In this document: one piece after another, positions 8,456 through 17,158 of the stretch
Layout: the number at the start of each line of letters is the position of its first letter
Numbering within the stretch: position 1 is the first letter of the stretch
NCBI GenBank assembly: GCA_025934715.1
Contig: JAICWR010000004.1
Span: forward strand, 1 to 36,430
Origin: Candidatus Saccharimonadota bacterium
GTDB taxonomy: Bacteria; Patescibacteriota; Saccharimonadia; Saccharimonadales; UBA10212
DNA: 36,430 nt
Direction of reading: 5' to 3'
Notes under the pieces: model-generated
What the model was told of the DNA's origin: nothing
Databases searched by the model: none
Seen by the model: the letters and a program-made list of their open reading frames with translations, nothing else
Position numbers and translations under genes: made by a program

Positions 8456-8464
8456 TGTTATAAT
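8456..8464 (+). promoter_or_regulatory. Extended -10 promoter (TGTTATAAT) for mnmA
   Basis: A perfect TG-n-TATAAT ends 9 nt before the mnmA ATG. The predicted UTR is about 3 nt and there is no Shine-Dalgarno. Confidence 0.65.
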
Positions 8465-8473
8465 GGTTGGCAA

Positions 8474-9520
8474 ATGAAGAAGGTGTATGTTGGTTTATCC
8501 GGCGGGGTCGATAGCTCCGTCAGCGCTGCGCTACTCAAACAGCAGGGCTATGATGTGGTTGGAGTTTACATGAAAAACTGGACTAAAGATTTACCGGGCA
8601 TGCCTTGCCCGTGGATGGATGACTTCCAGGATGCCAAAAGGGTGGCAGTTCAACTGGGGATAGACTTTAAGGTATACGATTTTGAAAAGCAGTACTTCGA
8701 CAAAGTGGTCAAATACATGCTTGACGGTTTTGCCGCCGGCTTCACGCCCAACCCGGACATTATGTGTAACCAGGAAATAAAATTTAAACTTTTCTTGGAC
8801 ACGGCGCTAAAAGACGGGGCGGACTTGATAGCAACCGGCCACTACGCCAAAACAGCCGGCAGCCAACTAAATATAGCGCATGACAAAAACAAGGATCAGA
8901 CTTATTTTTTGCACCGGGTGCCAGGCAAGGCGTTTAAAAGGACCATATTTCCGCTGGGTGATTTGACTAAGCCGCAGGTAAGGATAGCGGCGAAGAAATT
9001 TGGATTAGTCACAGCCGATAAAAAAGAGAGCATGGGCATTTGTTTTGTCGGCAAAGTCAGTATTAAGGATTTTCTTAAGCAATATATTCAGGAAAAGCCT
9101 GGGAAAATTATTAGCCGAACAGGCCAAACGCTTGGCAGTCACGAGGGCGCTTTTTTCTACACTTTCGGACAGCGGCACGGGTTGGAACTCGGCGGCGGCT
9201 TGCCGTACTACGTCGTCGGCAAGGATATCAAGAAAAACCAAGTTTACGTGACAACTGATTTACAGGATAAAAAATTATGGAACGATAAGATCATATTTAC
9301 CTCGGCCCACTGGATAAACGAGGAGCCTCGGAGCGGCCAAAAACTGGTGGCGCGGACACGGCACCGGGGCAAGCTGATACCAGTCAAAAAACTTAACAAG
9401 TTAAGTGGTTCACGCTGGCGGGCCGATCTAGCGGAAGAAGTCAGGGCCCTAACTCCCGGCCAATCCTGCGTTTTTTACTCCGGGCAGCAGTGCCTAGGTG
9501 GCGGCATCGTCACCAGCTAG
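8474..9520 (+). CDS. mnmA: tRNA-specific 2-thiouridylase MnmA
   Basis: Catalyses ATP-dependent 2-thiolation of the wobble uridine (U34) of tRNA-Lys, -Glu and -Gln in the cytoplasm. The 348-residue length is normal. The N-terminal PP-loop is SGGVDSS at residues 9-15. The two catalytic cysteines are Cys98 (NPDIMCNQEIKF) and Cys190 (MGICFVG); GHYAK and DQTYFLHRV are the usual conserved blocks. The C-terminal beta-barrel with FYTFGQRHGL is intact. The start is the ATG at 8474, 9 nt after a perfect extended -10 box. The stop is followed by alaS after 38 bp, with a separate promoter between. Both genes act on tRNA. Nothing is truncated. Confidence 0.97.
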   Translation: MKKVYVGLSGGVDSSVSAALLKQQGYDVVGVYMKNWTKDLPGMPCPWMDDFQDAKRVAVQLGIDFKVYDFEKQYFDKVVKYMLDGFAAGFTPNPDIMCNQEIKFKLFLDTALKDGADLIATGHYAKTAGSQLNIAHDKNKDQTYFLHRVPGKAFKRTIFPLGDLTKPQVRIAAKKFGLVTADKKESMGICFVGKVSIKDFLKQYIQEKPGKIISRTGQTLGSHEGAFFYTFGQRHGLELGGGLPYYVVGKDIKKNQVYVTTDLQDKKLWNDKIIFTSAHWINEEPRSGQKLVARTRHRGKLIPVKKLNKLSGSRWRADLAEEVRALTPGQSCVFYSGQQCLGGGIVTS

Positions 9521-9542
9521 AATTTTTTATCGTTGTCACCTC

Positions 9543-9551
9543 TGTTACAAT
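9543..9551 (+). promoter_or_regulatory. Extended -10 promoter (TGTTACAAT) for alaS
   Basis: TG-n-TACAAT ends 7 nt before the ATG at 9559, so transcription would begin at or one base before the A of the start codon. This supports 9559 rather than 9490 as the start. Confidence 0.6.
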
Positions 9552-9558
9552 ATTGCTG

Positions 9559-11421
9559 ATGACGGCTGAGGAAATTCGAAAAAAATATCTAGAGTTTTTT
9601 GAAAAGAAAGGGCACAAGGCTATCCCACGGGCGCTACTGGTGCCGCAGGACGACCCAACGACCCTTTTCACTGGCAGCGGCATGCAGCCGCTGATCCCTT
9701 ATTTGCTTGGACAAGCGCACCCTGAGGGCGCCCGTCTGGTCGACAGCCAAACCTGCTTTAGGGCCGAGGACATGGACGAGGTCGGCGACAACCGCCACAC
9801 CACTTTTTTTGAGATGCTCGGCAACTGGAGCCTGGGCGATTACTTCAAACAAGACCAGCTGACATGGTTCTGGCAGTTTTTGGCTGAAGAACTAAAGCTG
9901 CCCAAAGACAAACTCTGGGTAAGCTGTTTTGAAGGCGACGAGAAAGCAGGCGTGCCAAAAGACATCGAATCGGCGGATATCTGGAAGAGCCTGGGAGTGC
10001 CGGAAGAGCGCATCGTTTTTTACGGCGCTGAGCATAACTGGTGGAGCCGTGAAGGCCTGCCCGAGCATATGCGCGACGGCGAACCAGGCGGCCCCGACAG
10101 CGAAGTCTATTATGAATTTACTCAAGTCGAACACGACAAAAAATACGGCGAAAAGTGCCACCCCGCTTGCGAGTGCGGCCGGTTTTTGGAAATCGGCAAC
10201 AGCGTGTTTATGACTTACCGAAAAATCGGTGGTAAGTTCGAGGATTTGCCTAAACCGAACGTAGACTTTGGTGGCGGCCTGGAGCGCATTGCTGCGGCGG
10301 TTAATAATGACCCGGATATCTTCAAAATCAGCCTTATAAAACCAATGGTTGACGAGTTGGAAAAATTATCCGGCAAGGGCTATAGCCAGCACCAGACCAG
10401 CATGCGGGTCATAGCGGACCACCTGCGGGCGGCGACCTGGCTGGCGGTCGACGGAGTGGCGCCAAGCAACAAACAGCAGGGCTATGTGATGCGCCGGCTG
10501 CTTAGGCGGGCGATAAGATATGCCTTTGATCTTGGCATAGAGCAGGATTTATGCGACAAAATCGCGCCTACGGTGATAAATCTGTATAAAAATGACTTCC
10601 CCGAGATTGCCGAACGCGAAAAAGAAGTACTAGAAATATTTGGCCGCGAAGAGCGGATATTCCGTCAAACTTTGCGGAGAGGGCTTCAGGAGTTTGATAA
10701 GATCTTGGGAGTGAAATCCACAGGGCTTTTCGATACGGGCACAACACCGCCTCCCATGCGATCCATAATGTATGGTCCTGATATCTTCAAACTTTACGAT
10801 ACATATGGTTTTCCGGTAGAGCTTACTGTTGAAGAAGCGCATAGACGAGGAATAGAACTTGCTGGCGGTTGGCGCAGTGAGTTTGATCACTTAATGTTCG
10901 AGCAACGGCAGCGCAGCCAGACGGCCAGTGCCGGGATGTTCAAAGGCGGCTTGGCTGACCATTCACCAGAGGTAGTTAAGCTGCACACCACAACCCATTT
11001 AATGTACCAGGCGCTGAAAAATGTACTTGGAGATCACGCCGTACAGCGCGGCAGTAACATCACGGCCGAGCGGACCAGATTTGACTTTAGCCATCCTGAA
11101 AAAGTCACCCGCGAACAGCTGGACGAAGTCGAGAAAATCGTGAATCAAAAAATCGACGAAGATTTGCCGGTCACTTGGAAAGAAGAGAAAACCGACGAAG
11201 CCTTTAAAAAAGGCGCCAGCGGCGCCTTTGGCGATAAATACGGTGCCACCGTTAAAGTCTATACTATCGGCGAGCCGGGACACCCCTTCAGCCGCGAAAT
11301 CTGCGGCGGCCCGCACGTGGAGAATACTGGAGCTATCGGTGAAGGCGGTAAAAAGTTCAAAATCACCAAAGAAGAAGCCAGCTCCGCCGGCGTCCGCCGC
11401 ATCAAAGCTGTCCTCGAATAA
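9559..11421 (+). CDS. alaS: Alanyl-tRNA synthetase, mini form lacking the C-Ala domain
   Basis: Charges tRNA-Ala. The ORF track starts at 9490, but the family N-terminus (MTAEEIRKKYLEFFEKKGH) begins at the ATG at 9559, giving 620 residues. Class II motif 2 (RHTTFFEMLGNWSLGDYFK) and motif 3 (GGGLERIAA) are present. The editing domain carries HTTTH and CGGPHVENTG, which supply the zinc-site His and Cys residues. The protein stops just after the editing domain (SSAGVRRIKAVLE), whereas typical bacterial AlaRS is about 850-880 residues and continues with a coiled coil and the DHHA1/C-Ala domain. There is no frameshift and the next gene starts 83 bp later, so this is a natural short form. An extra segment of about 15-20 residues (near TGLFDTGTTPPPM) precedes FKLYDTYGFP. 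Confidence 0.95.
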   Translation: MTAEEIRKKYLEFFEKKGHKAIPRALLVPQDDPTTLFTGSGMQPLIPYLLGQAHPEGARLVDSQTCFRAEDMDEVGDNRHTTFFEMLGNWSLGDYFKQDQLTWFWQFLAEELKLPKDKLWVSCFEGDEKAGVPKDIESADIWKSLGVPEERIVFYGAEHNWWSREGLPEHMRDGEPGGPDSEVYYEFTQVEHDKKYGEKCHPACECGRFLEIGNSVFMTYRKIGGKFEDLPKPNVDFGGGLERIAAAVNNDPDIFKISLIKPMVDELEKLSGKGYSQHQTSMRVIADHLRAATWLAVDGVAPSNKQQGYVMRRLLRRAIRYAFDLGIEQDLCDKIAPTVINLYKNDFPEIAEREKEVLEIFGREERIFRQTLRRGLQEFDKILGVKSTGLFDTGTTPPPMRSIMYGPDIFKLYDTYGFPVELTVEEAHRRGIELAGGWRSEFDHLMFEQRQRSQTASAGMFKGGLADHSPEVVKLHTTTHLMYQALKNVLGDHAVQRGSNITAERTRFDFSHPEKVTREQLDEVEKIVNQKIDEDLPVTWKEEKTDEAFKKGASGAFGDKYGATVKVYTIGEPGHPFSREICGGPHVENTGAIGEGGKKFKITKEEASSAGVRRIKAVLE

Positions 11422-11504
11422 ACTGAGCCCCAAACACCTTCCTCAAAACGCTTCACTTCTTAGGTTAAAAGTGGTAATGTTAAGGTGTTCCTAACAAAAC
11501 AAAA

Positions 11505-12524
11505 ATGGCACGGCCAAAAACTAAAAAGCGCCCGCCCAGAAAAACACCCAGGCGTAAAATCAGCTTAATGCTGGCGAATCCGCTGGCGGTCTTTTTATTG
11601 TTGTGCGTCGGCGTTTTTCTATCGGGCTGGACGCTCAAGGCCAAGGGGGCGGATATACGGGTCACGGCCGCAGTCCATGGCCCGGCAGTGACTTCGCCGG
11701 CGGTTATCATGGCTCCGGCTAACAGGCAGCACTTCAAATCAATTCCTATAACCGTGAGCGGCAGTTGCCCGGTTAATGCCGCCTATGTGGAGATATTCCG
11801 CAATGACGTGATGGGCGGCTCGGCGCTTTGCGACGGCAGTGGCGACTTTCAGCTGTCGGTCAGCTTATTTTCTGGCCGGAATGATTTAGCGGCCCATGTC
11901 TTTAACGTCACGGATGACGAAGGCCCGGTTTCACCAACCGTGACAGTTTATTATGACGCGCCAAATCCGCCGCCTCCCGCAAGCCACCAGCCTAACTCAG
12001 GATCCAGCTCCGGTTCATCCGGCGCCGGGTCGAACACGGCTGTGGCCCCGCTATCGCTAACAACCGCGTTCCTATACAAGGGATATTACATTGGGCAGAA
12101 GGTGGTTTGGCCTTTGCGTATCGGTGGCGGAACACCGCCTTATGCCCTAAATGTTAACTGGGGAGACGGCCAAAGCGATGTCATCAGCCGCGGCGTGGCT
12201 GGAGATTTCAATATCAGCCACACCTATTCTGCGCGCGGGGGCTATAAAAACAGTTACACGATTAAAGTTAATGCCGCCGATAGCGCTGGCCAAAAAGCCT
12301 TCCTGCAGTTCTTCGTCATTGTCAACAGTCAAACCGCCGTTGGTCCTGTAGGCGGTATATTTTCCAAGCCGCCGCCTAGCTTACCAGGCAGCCATAGATG
12401 GCTGTGGCTGGCTTGGCCCGCCTATACGGTCGTGCTCATCATGTTCGTGAGCTATTGGCTGGGCGAGCGTGAAGAGCTGATAAAATTGCGCAAAAAAGGC
12501 CTCTTAAAGACCAGGCGGACGTGA
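11505..12524 (+). CDS. Ig-like/PKD-domain membrane-anchored surface protein (paralogue B)
   Basis: A 339-residue paralogue of the 7564 product. It has a very basic N-terminus (ARPKTKKRPPRKTPRRK), a hydrophobic signal/anchor (about 25-45), an Ig-like domain (about 68-148, ITVSGSCPVNAAYVEIFRND, GRNDLAAHVFN, TVTVYY), a Ser/Gly linker (SSSGSSGAGS) and a PKD domain (about 190-270, YALNVNWGDGQ, HTYSARGGYK, IKVNAADSAGQ). A C-terminal transmembrane helix (about 300-320, WLWLAWPAYTVVLIMFVSYWLG) and a basic tail end the protein. Blocks VEI-x2-N, GRNDL, GxFNI-x-HTY and AFLQ are shared with paralogue A. It is separated from alaS by 83 bp. It is probably a cell-surface spacer or interaction protein; the partner is unknown. 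Confidence 0.75.
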   Translation: MARPKTKKRPPRKTPRRKISLMLANPLAVFLLLCVGVFLSGWTLKAKGADIRVTAAVHGPAVTSPAVIMAPANRQHFKSIPITVSGSCPVNAAYVEIFRNDVMGGSALCDGSGDFQLSVSLFSGRNDLAAHVFNVTDDEGPVSPTVTVYYDAPNPPPPASHQPNSGSSSGSSGAGSNTAVAPLSLTTAFLYKGYYIGQKVVWPLRIGGGTPPYALNVNWGDGQSDVISRGVAGDFNISHTYSARGGYKNSYTIKVNAADSAGQKAFLQFFVIVNSQTAVGPVGGIFSKPPPSLPGSHRWLWLAWPAYTVVLIMFVSYWLGEREELIKLRKKGLLKTRRT

Positions 12525-12542
12525 GTTGCTTAGGTGTTGGCG

Positions 12543-12551
12543 TGCTATAAT
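12543..12551 (+). promoter_or_regulatory. Extended -10 promoter (TGCTATAAT) for the ftsA-like operon
   Basis: A perfect TG-n-TATAAT ends 12 nt before the ATG at 12564, predicting a UTR of about 6 nt. It would drive the overlapping four-gene operon that follows. Confidence 0.65.
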
Positions 12552-12563
12552 TTAACCTGAATC

Positions 12564-13883
12564 ATGGCTATGCTTAACAGGGCCAAGGATCTTGGCCATT
12601 CCCTTAAGAACAAAATTCCTAAAGAACCAACCACCAGGCTGCGCGGGGAGCCGGAAGGCGAATATATGGTGGCGCTGGATGTCGGCACCGAGTTCGTAAA
12701 AGCTTTAATCGGCCGGGTGACCGGCGATGAAGTGGAGATTATTGGCGTGGGCCGGGCCCATCAGGAGCTGGCCGATATGCAAGCCGGCGCCATCGCCGAC
12801 ATCGCCGCCGTGGTGGCTAATTGCGACAAGGCGTTAGCAGCGGCCGAACAACAAGCCGGCGTCAGCGCGCGGACCGCCATGGTCGGCATCGCCGGTGAAT
12901 TGGTCAAAGGCACCACCAGCACCGTCCGCTTCACTCGCAAGAACCCTTCAAAAGAACTTAGCATTGATGAAATGGCCCGAATCATCGAACTGGTGCAGGA
13001 ACGGGCCGAAGCCAAAGCCAGACAGGAGCTGGCCTGGGAGCTCGGCGGCAAAGATGTCGAGGTCCGGCTGGTCAACAGCGCCCTGGTGCGCATCGATATT
13101 GACGGTTATAAAGTCACCAACCCTGTGGGGTTCCAGGGACGGGATATTTTAGTGGAGATGTACACGGCTTTTGCCCCCATGATCCATATCGGGGCGCTGG
13201 AACGCACCGCGGCCGAGCTCGATTTGGAGTTACTCGCAGTGGCTGCCGAACCCTTTGCTGTAGCCCGCAGCGTAGTCGGCGATGACCCTAATGCCAGCGT
13301 CAGCGCCATATTAATGGATGTCGGCGGCGGCACATCGGACATTGCTGTGGTTAATGAAGGCGGCGTGGAAGGGACCAAAATGTTCGGCATTGGCGGCCGG
13401 GCTTTCACCCATGCCATTGAGCGCGATTTGGACATTGATTTCGTCAAGGCCGAAGCCCTTAAGCTCAGCCTGTCGTCAACCCACGAGACCGCCCATAAAG
13501 AGACGGTCGAAAAAGCCCTGCATAAAACCCTGAACGTCTGGATCAATGGCGTCGAACTGGCGTTAAGCGAGTTCACCAAACTGGACCATCTGCCGCACCG
13601 GATACTGCTTTGCGGTGGCGGCTCCAGCCTTAAAATGCTGATAGATAAGCTTGAAAGTTCAGAGTGGCATAAAGCCCTGCCTTTCACCCGAAAGCCCATG
13701 GTCCACCATATTAATCCGCACGACGTCGTGGGTATAACTGATTCAACCGGCAGCATCACCGACCACACCTTTGTGACAGCCATGGGCCTGCTACGGGTTG
13801 GTCTCGACACCCTCAATTCAGCCATCGCTGAAGAAGGAGAGAGCACCATAAAAGGCCGTTTGAACAGAATGCTTAGGGTATGA
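12564..13883 (+). CDS. ftsA: FtsA-like actin-fold ATPase, cell division
   Basis: An actin/Hsp70-fold ATPase of 439 residues. The phosphate-1 loop is ALDVGTEFVKALI (about 33-45), phosphate-2 is MDVGGGTSDIAVV (about 251-263) and the adenosine motif is LCGGGSSLKML. The region between (about 80-170) fits the FtsA-specific 1C/SHS2 subdomain rather than that of MreB. The C-terminus (STIKGRLNRMLRV) looks like the short amphipathic membrane-targeting helix that tethers FtsA. FtsA links FtsZ to the membrane. PilM of type IV pili is a close relative and cannot be fully excluded, but no pilN/O/Q genes follow. The next gene overlaps by 4 bp (ATGA) and encodes a large membrane protein, suggesting a tightly linked partner. 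Confidence 0.85.
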   Translation: MAMLNRAKDLGHSLKNKIPKEPTTRLRGEPEGEYMVALDVGTEFVKALIGRVTGDEVEIIGVGRAHQELADMQAGAIADIAAVVANCDKALAAAEQQAGVSARTAMVGIAGELVKGTTSTVRFTRKNPSKELSIDEMARIIELVQERAEAKARQELAWELGGKDVEVRLVNSALVRIDIDGYKVTNPVGFQGRDILVEMYTAFAPMIHIGALERTAAELDLELLAVAAEPFAVARSVVGDDPNASVSAILMDVGGGTSDIAVVNEGGVEGTKMFGIGGRAFTHAIERDLDIDFVKAEALKLSLSSTHETAHKETVEKALHKTLNVWINGVELALSEFTKLDHLPHRILLCGGGSSLKMLIDKLESSEWHKALPFTRKPMVHHINPHDVVGITDSTGSITDHTFVTAMGLLRVGLDTLNSAIAEEGESTIKGRLNRMLRV

Positions 13884-15634
13884 GCGCTAAAATTCCACCA
13901 AAACCGGGCAAGCCGACCAAAGACGTTATTTACGTAGATGTTGATGATGAAATAACCGGCATCATTGATAAGGTCGAAAATTCAGCGCACAAAGTGGTGG
14001 CGCTGGTGCTGCCTAAACGGGCGGCCAGCTTACAGAGCATCGTTAACATGAAGCTTCTTAAGCGCAGCGCTGATGGGGCCGATAAAAACGTGGTTTTGAT
14101 AACCAGCGAGCATGCTTTGTTGCCGCTAGCCGGCGCCGCTGGCTTGCATGTGGCCCGTAACCTCCAAAGCACTCCAGAAATCCCCGATGCGCCGACCGCG
14201 GCTGCAACCGATAAAACTGGCGGGGAATTACCGCCAGAAGCGGTGCCTGGCGAAGAGGCCGCTGAAGACCTCCCCCAAAAATTTGACTATAGCCGGCCGA
14301 TCGGCGCGCTGGCAGCCAAGCACGACGCTGAGAACCCCGAAACGATTGATCTGGATGATGAGGATGAAAAACCGGAGGCCTTGGCCGGGGCGGCAGCCAT
14401 AGCGTCTAAGAAGAAACCAAAGGTCGAAAGGCCTAAAATACCTAACTTCGACCGGTTCAGGATGTTAATTGGCCTCGGGGGCCTGGCGCTGCTCGCCCTG
14501 ATAATTTTTATAATCCTGGCGCTTTTTGTGCTGCCAAAAGCCACAATTAGCATCACCACCACAAGTGAACCCGTTTCGGCCAGCTTTAACCTCAACGCTT
14601 CGCCCGGCGCCCCAGCCGACCCGGCCTCCGGCACTATTCCATCCAAGATCGAAAGTTCTGACTTAACTGGCACCCAGTCTGTGACTGCCACTGGCCAGCA
14701 GAACAAAGGGAATACAGCCACCGGCAGCATATCCATGACGGCCCAAAAATGCTCTGGCAATCTATTCACTCCGCCCAGCGACGTCCCGGCCGGAACCGGT
14801 GTAAGTTCAGGCGGCGCATCATTCATAACACAGGACGACACCTCCTTTCATGGGGTGAGTACGAATGGTAGTTGCGCGACTTATGCCTCAGATAACAACA
14901 CGGACATCACCGCTAATGCCCCCGGATCAAAATTTAATCTCAATAACGCCAACTTCACAGTTTCCGGCCGATCAGACGTGAGCGGGTCCGGTTCGGCCTC
15001 AGGCGGTTCGGATAACATTGTCACTGTGCTTAGCCAAAGCGATGTTGACGGCGCCAAGCAGAAACTGACCAGCGGGACCAAGTCTGATGACTTCGTTAAA
15101 TCGTTTGAAGATAAACTAGCCAGCCAAGGCGAATATGTGCTGACCTCAACGCTTAAAGCCGGCAGCCCGCAAATCACTGCATCGCCTTCTGTCGGCCAGC
15201 CAGCCAGCTCGGCTAACGTCGATATCAAAATCACCTATACTGTCATCGCCCTCCAAAAGTCCGACTTAAGCAAAATAATCGAGGCTAAATTATCCGGACA
15301 GATTGATAAAAAGAAGCAGAAACTCAACGGAAACTTTTTGGGCGACGCCACCATTAACGTATCAAGCCAGGATGCTAAAGGCGACGCTCTGCTTGATGTG
15401 AATATTCAAACCACAGCCATACCGATTATCAATGTAGGCGATGTTAAAAACGTCGCCAAGGGCCACAAAACCGGCGATATCCAGTCAGCCATTGGCAATT
15501 GGGCCGGCGTTAAAAACGTTGATGTCAAGCTAAGCCCGTTCTGGGTCAGCAAGGTGCCTAGCAAAGACAGTAAAATCACAGTTACTTTCCACCAGGTTAA
15601 ATCAGATAGCAGTAAAAACAGCAGTGCCCCCTGA
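13880..15634 (+). CDS. Large single-pass membrane protein linked to the ftsA-like gene
   Basis: Not assigned to a characterised family. The 584 residues comprise a cytoplasmic N-terminal alpha/beta domain of about 95 residues (KDVIYVDVDDEITGIIDKV, VVALVLPKRAASLQSIVNMK, KNVVLITSEH), an acidic Pro/Ala-rich linker, one transmembrane helix (about 197-218) and an extracytoplasmic beta-rich part of about 365 residues. The segment VPAGTGVSSGGASFITQDDTSF resembles the opening of baseplate J-like domains. The N-terminal domain is a type I associate with CPR genomes. The start overlaps the ftsA-like stop (ATGA) and the stop lies inside ruvX, so it is translationally coupled on both sides. A cytoplasmic domain next to an FtsA-like ATPase with a large outer domain suggests a division or envelope scaffold; that is inference. 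Confidence 0.8.
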   Translation: MSAKIPPKPGKPTKDVIYVDVDDEITGIIDKVENSAHKVVALVLPKRAASLQSIVNMKLLKRSADGADKNVVLITSEHALLPLAGAAGLHVARNLQSTPEIPDAPTAAATDKTGGELPPEAVPGEEAAEDLPQKFDYSRPIGALAAKHDAENPETIDLDDEDEKPEALAGAAAIASKKKPKVERPKIPNFDRFRMLIGLGGLALLALIIFIILALFVLPKATISITTTSEPVSASFNLNASPGAPADPASGTIPSKIESSDLTGTQSVTATGQQNKGNTATGSISMTAQKCSGNLFTPPSDVPAGTGVSSGGASFITQDDTSFHGVSTNGSCATYASDNNTDITANAPGSKFNLNNANFTVSGRSDVSGSGSASGGSDNIVTVLSQSDVDGAKQKLTSGTKSDDFVKSFEDKLASQGEYVLTSTLKAGSPQITASPSVGQPASSANVDIKITYTVIALQKSDLSKIIEAKLSGQIDKKKQKLNGNFLGDATINVSSQDAKGDALLDVNIQTTAIPIINVGDVKNVAKGHKTGDIQSAIGNWAGVKNVDVKLSPFWVSKVPSKDSKITVTFHQVKSDSSKNSSAP

Positions 15635-16049
15635 TAGCGAGGAATACCTAGGGGTGGACGCCGGAGCGGCTAAAGTTGGTATCGCCAGGGGTTCAACCGG
15701 CGCCCGTTTGGCTGAACCATTGTTGAGCGTCGAAACTAAGGAAGCGGCCGAGACACTCGCCTCCATAGCTGAAGAAAATCAGGCGGCCGGCATTGTGATT
15801 GGTCTGCCGCGGGGGCTGGACGGACAAGAAACCGCTCAAACCCAGGCAGTTAAAAACTGGGTGGTTGGAATTAAGGAGAAAATTAAACTGCCGCTATATT
15901 GGCAGGACGAGGCGGCGACCAGCCTAGCAGCAGGCGAACTTCAAACCTCAAATTTCAAACATCAAGCTTCTGATGAGCACGCAGTGGCGGCGGCGATTAT
16001 ACTGCAAGATTTCCTGGACACTCCTAAGCAGAGTAGAGTAGTCGTATGA
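15624..16049 (+). CDS. ruvX: YqgF/RuvX-family RNase H-fold nuclease
   Basis: The YqgF family has an RNase H-like fold; members act in pre-16S rRNA 5' end processing and have been proposed as Holliday-junction resolvases. At 141 residues the length is typical. Acidic catalytic positions are visible: Asp in GVDAGAAKVGIA, the DEAATS block (canonical DER-x-[ST][ST]) and Asp in DEHAVAAAIILQDFL. IVIGLPRGLDG is the usual GLP block. The start is GTG at 15624, overlapping the previous gene by 11 bp, and the stop overlaps mltG by 4 bp (ATGA). The Arg of DERxT is replaced by Ala here. The stop is TGA, showing that UGA terminates in this organism. Confidence 0.9.
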   Translation: MPPDSEEYLGVDAGAAKVGIARGSTGARLAEPLLSVETKEAAETLASIAEENQAAGIVIGLPRGLDGQETAQTQAVKNWVVGIKEKIKLPLYWQDEAATSLAAGELQTSNFKHQASDEHAVAAAIILQDFLDTPKQSRVVV

Positions 16050-17107
16050 GGAGGTTCCTTCGAGGCCGAAATTATAAGATGGCCGGCAGCCGCTCGCGCT
16101 GGAGGTGGCTATGGATGGGCCTTGGAGCTTTGCTTTTGGCGATTATCGTCGCCGGCGTGTCCTTGTATGTGTGGTACAGCCGGAGCCTGGCGCCGGTTTC
16201 CAGCTCAAAAACCACCCAGCTCTTTGCGGTCAGCGAAGGCACGAGTGTTCATCAGGTCGCAGACGGACTTAAGTCGCTAGATCTTATTCGCAGCCAGAGC
16301 GCCTTCATAATTTACATTGACCTGCACGGCTACCGCGATAAACTCCAAGCCGGCACCTACAAACTCAGCCCTTCGCTATCAGCCCGGGTCATCGCTGGCA
16401 TGATGGCTGGCGGCCAGATTGATAAAAACTGGATAACCATCCTTCCCGGTAAACGGCTGGGCGAGATCAAGCAGGCCTTTAAGCAGGTGGGATATAGCGA
16501 TTCCGAAATAGATGCCGCCTTTACCCCGTCCGTATATAAGGACGAGCCTCTGATCGCTGAGTTGCCGGCCGGCGCCAGCTTAGAAGGGCTGCTTTACCCC
16601 GATTCTTTCCAGCGTGCGGACACCACTCCCGCCAGCACGATTGTCCGCGAAAGCATCGAGGAAATGCAGTCTAAGCTAGCGCCGGATATTATTAACGGCT
16701 TCAAACAACACGGTCTGACAACCTACCAAGGCATAACGCTGGCCTCTATCGTCTACCAGGAATCCGGCAGCTCCGCCATAGAACCCAAAGTGGCCCAGGT
16801 TTTCCTACTGCGCCTTAAAGACGGCATGCGCCTGCAGTCTAACGTGACCGCTGATTACGCCGCTGATATCGCCGGCTTGCCGCGCAATGTGAATATAGAC
16901 TCACCCTACAACACCTATCTTCATGACGGGTTACCGCCCGGGCCAATAAGCAATATGTCAGTTGATGCTCTAGAAGCTGTCGCCCACCCGGCACCAACCG
17001 ATTATCTGTTTTTTGTGGTGGGCCAAGACTGCACCGTCCACTTTTCACACACCCAGGCTGAACACGACGCCGCCATCCAGAAGTACGGATTGGGGTGCAG
17101 CCAATAG
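16046..17107 (+). CDS. mltG: Endolytic murein transglycosylase MltG (YceG-like)
   Basis: Cuts nascent glycan strands in the outer face of the membrane and sets strand length. The 353 residues include a basic N-terminus, a transmembrane helix (about 22-43), a LysM-like region (about 58-125) and the YceG catalytic domain. The catalytic Glu is Glu239 in LASIVYQES; SPYNTYLHDGLPPGPISN (about 286-303) is the family signature. The usual LQSD is LQSN (Asn266) here, a small departure. It overlaps ruvX by 4 bp and closes the ftsA-like operon. With the CHAP hydrolase just downstream it forms a cell-wall remodelling group. Confidence 0.95.
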   Translation: MRRFLRGRNYKMAGSRSRWRWLWMGLGALLLAIIVAGVSLYVWYSRSLAPVSSSKTTQLFAVSEGTSVHQVADGLKSLDLIRSQSAFIIYIDLHGYRDKLQAGTYKLSPSLSARVIAGMMAGGQIDKNWITILPGKRLGEIKQAFKQVGYSDSEIDAAFTPSVYKDEPLIAELPAGASLEGLLYPDSFQRADTTPASTIVRESIEEMQSKLAPDIINGFKQHGLTTYQGITLASIVYQESGSSAIEPKVAQVFLLRLKDGMRLQSNVTADYAADIAGLPRNVNIDSPYNTYLHDGLPPGPISNMSVDALEAVAHPAPTDYLFFVVGQDCTVHFSHTQAEHDAAIQKYGLGCSQ

Positions 17108-17158
17108 TTGTCAAGTGTCCGCTAACAGATAAGGAAAGCCCCTGGGTGCGATGCTTTT

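Noticed and set aside
9490-9558. Upstream start of the alaS ORF
   Set aside because: The extra 23 residues overlap mnmA and do not fit the AlaRS N-terminus; a promoter box lies between them and the ATG at 9559.
13106-13849. Long minus-strand ORF (247 aa) opposite the ftsA-like gene
   Set aside because: Antisense shadow rich in Ser/Arg/Pro; the plus-strand protein has clear ATPase motifs.
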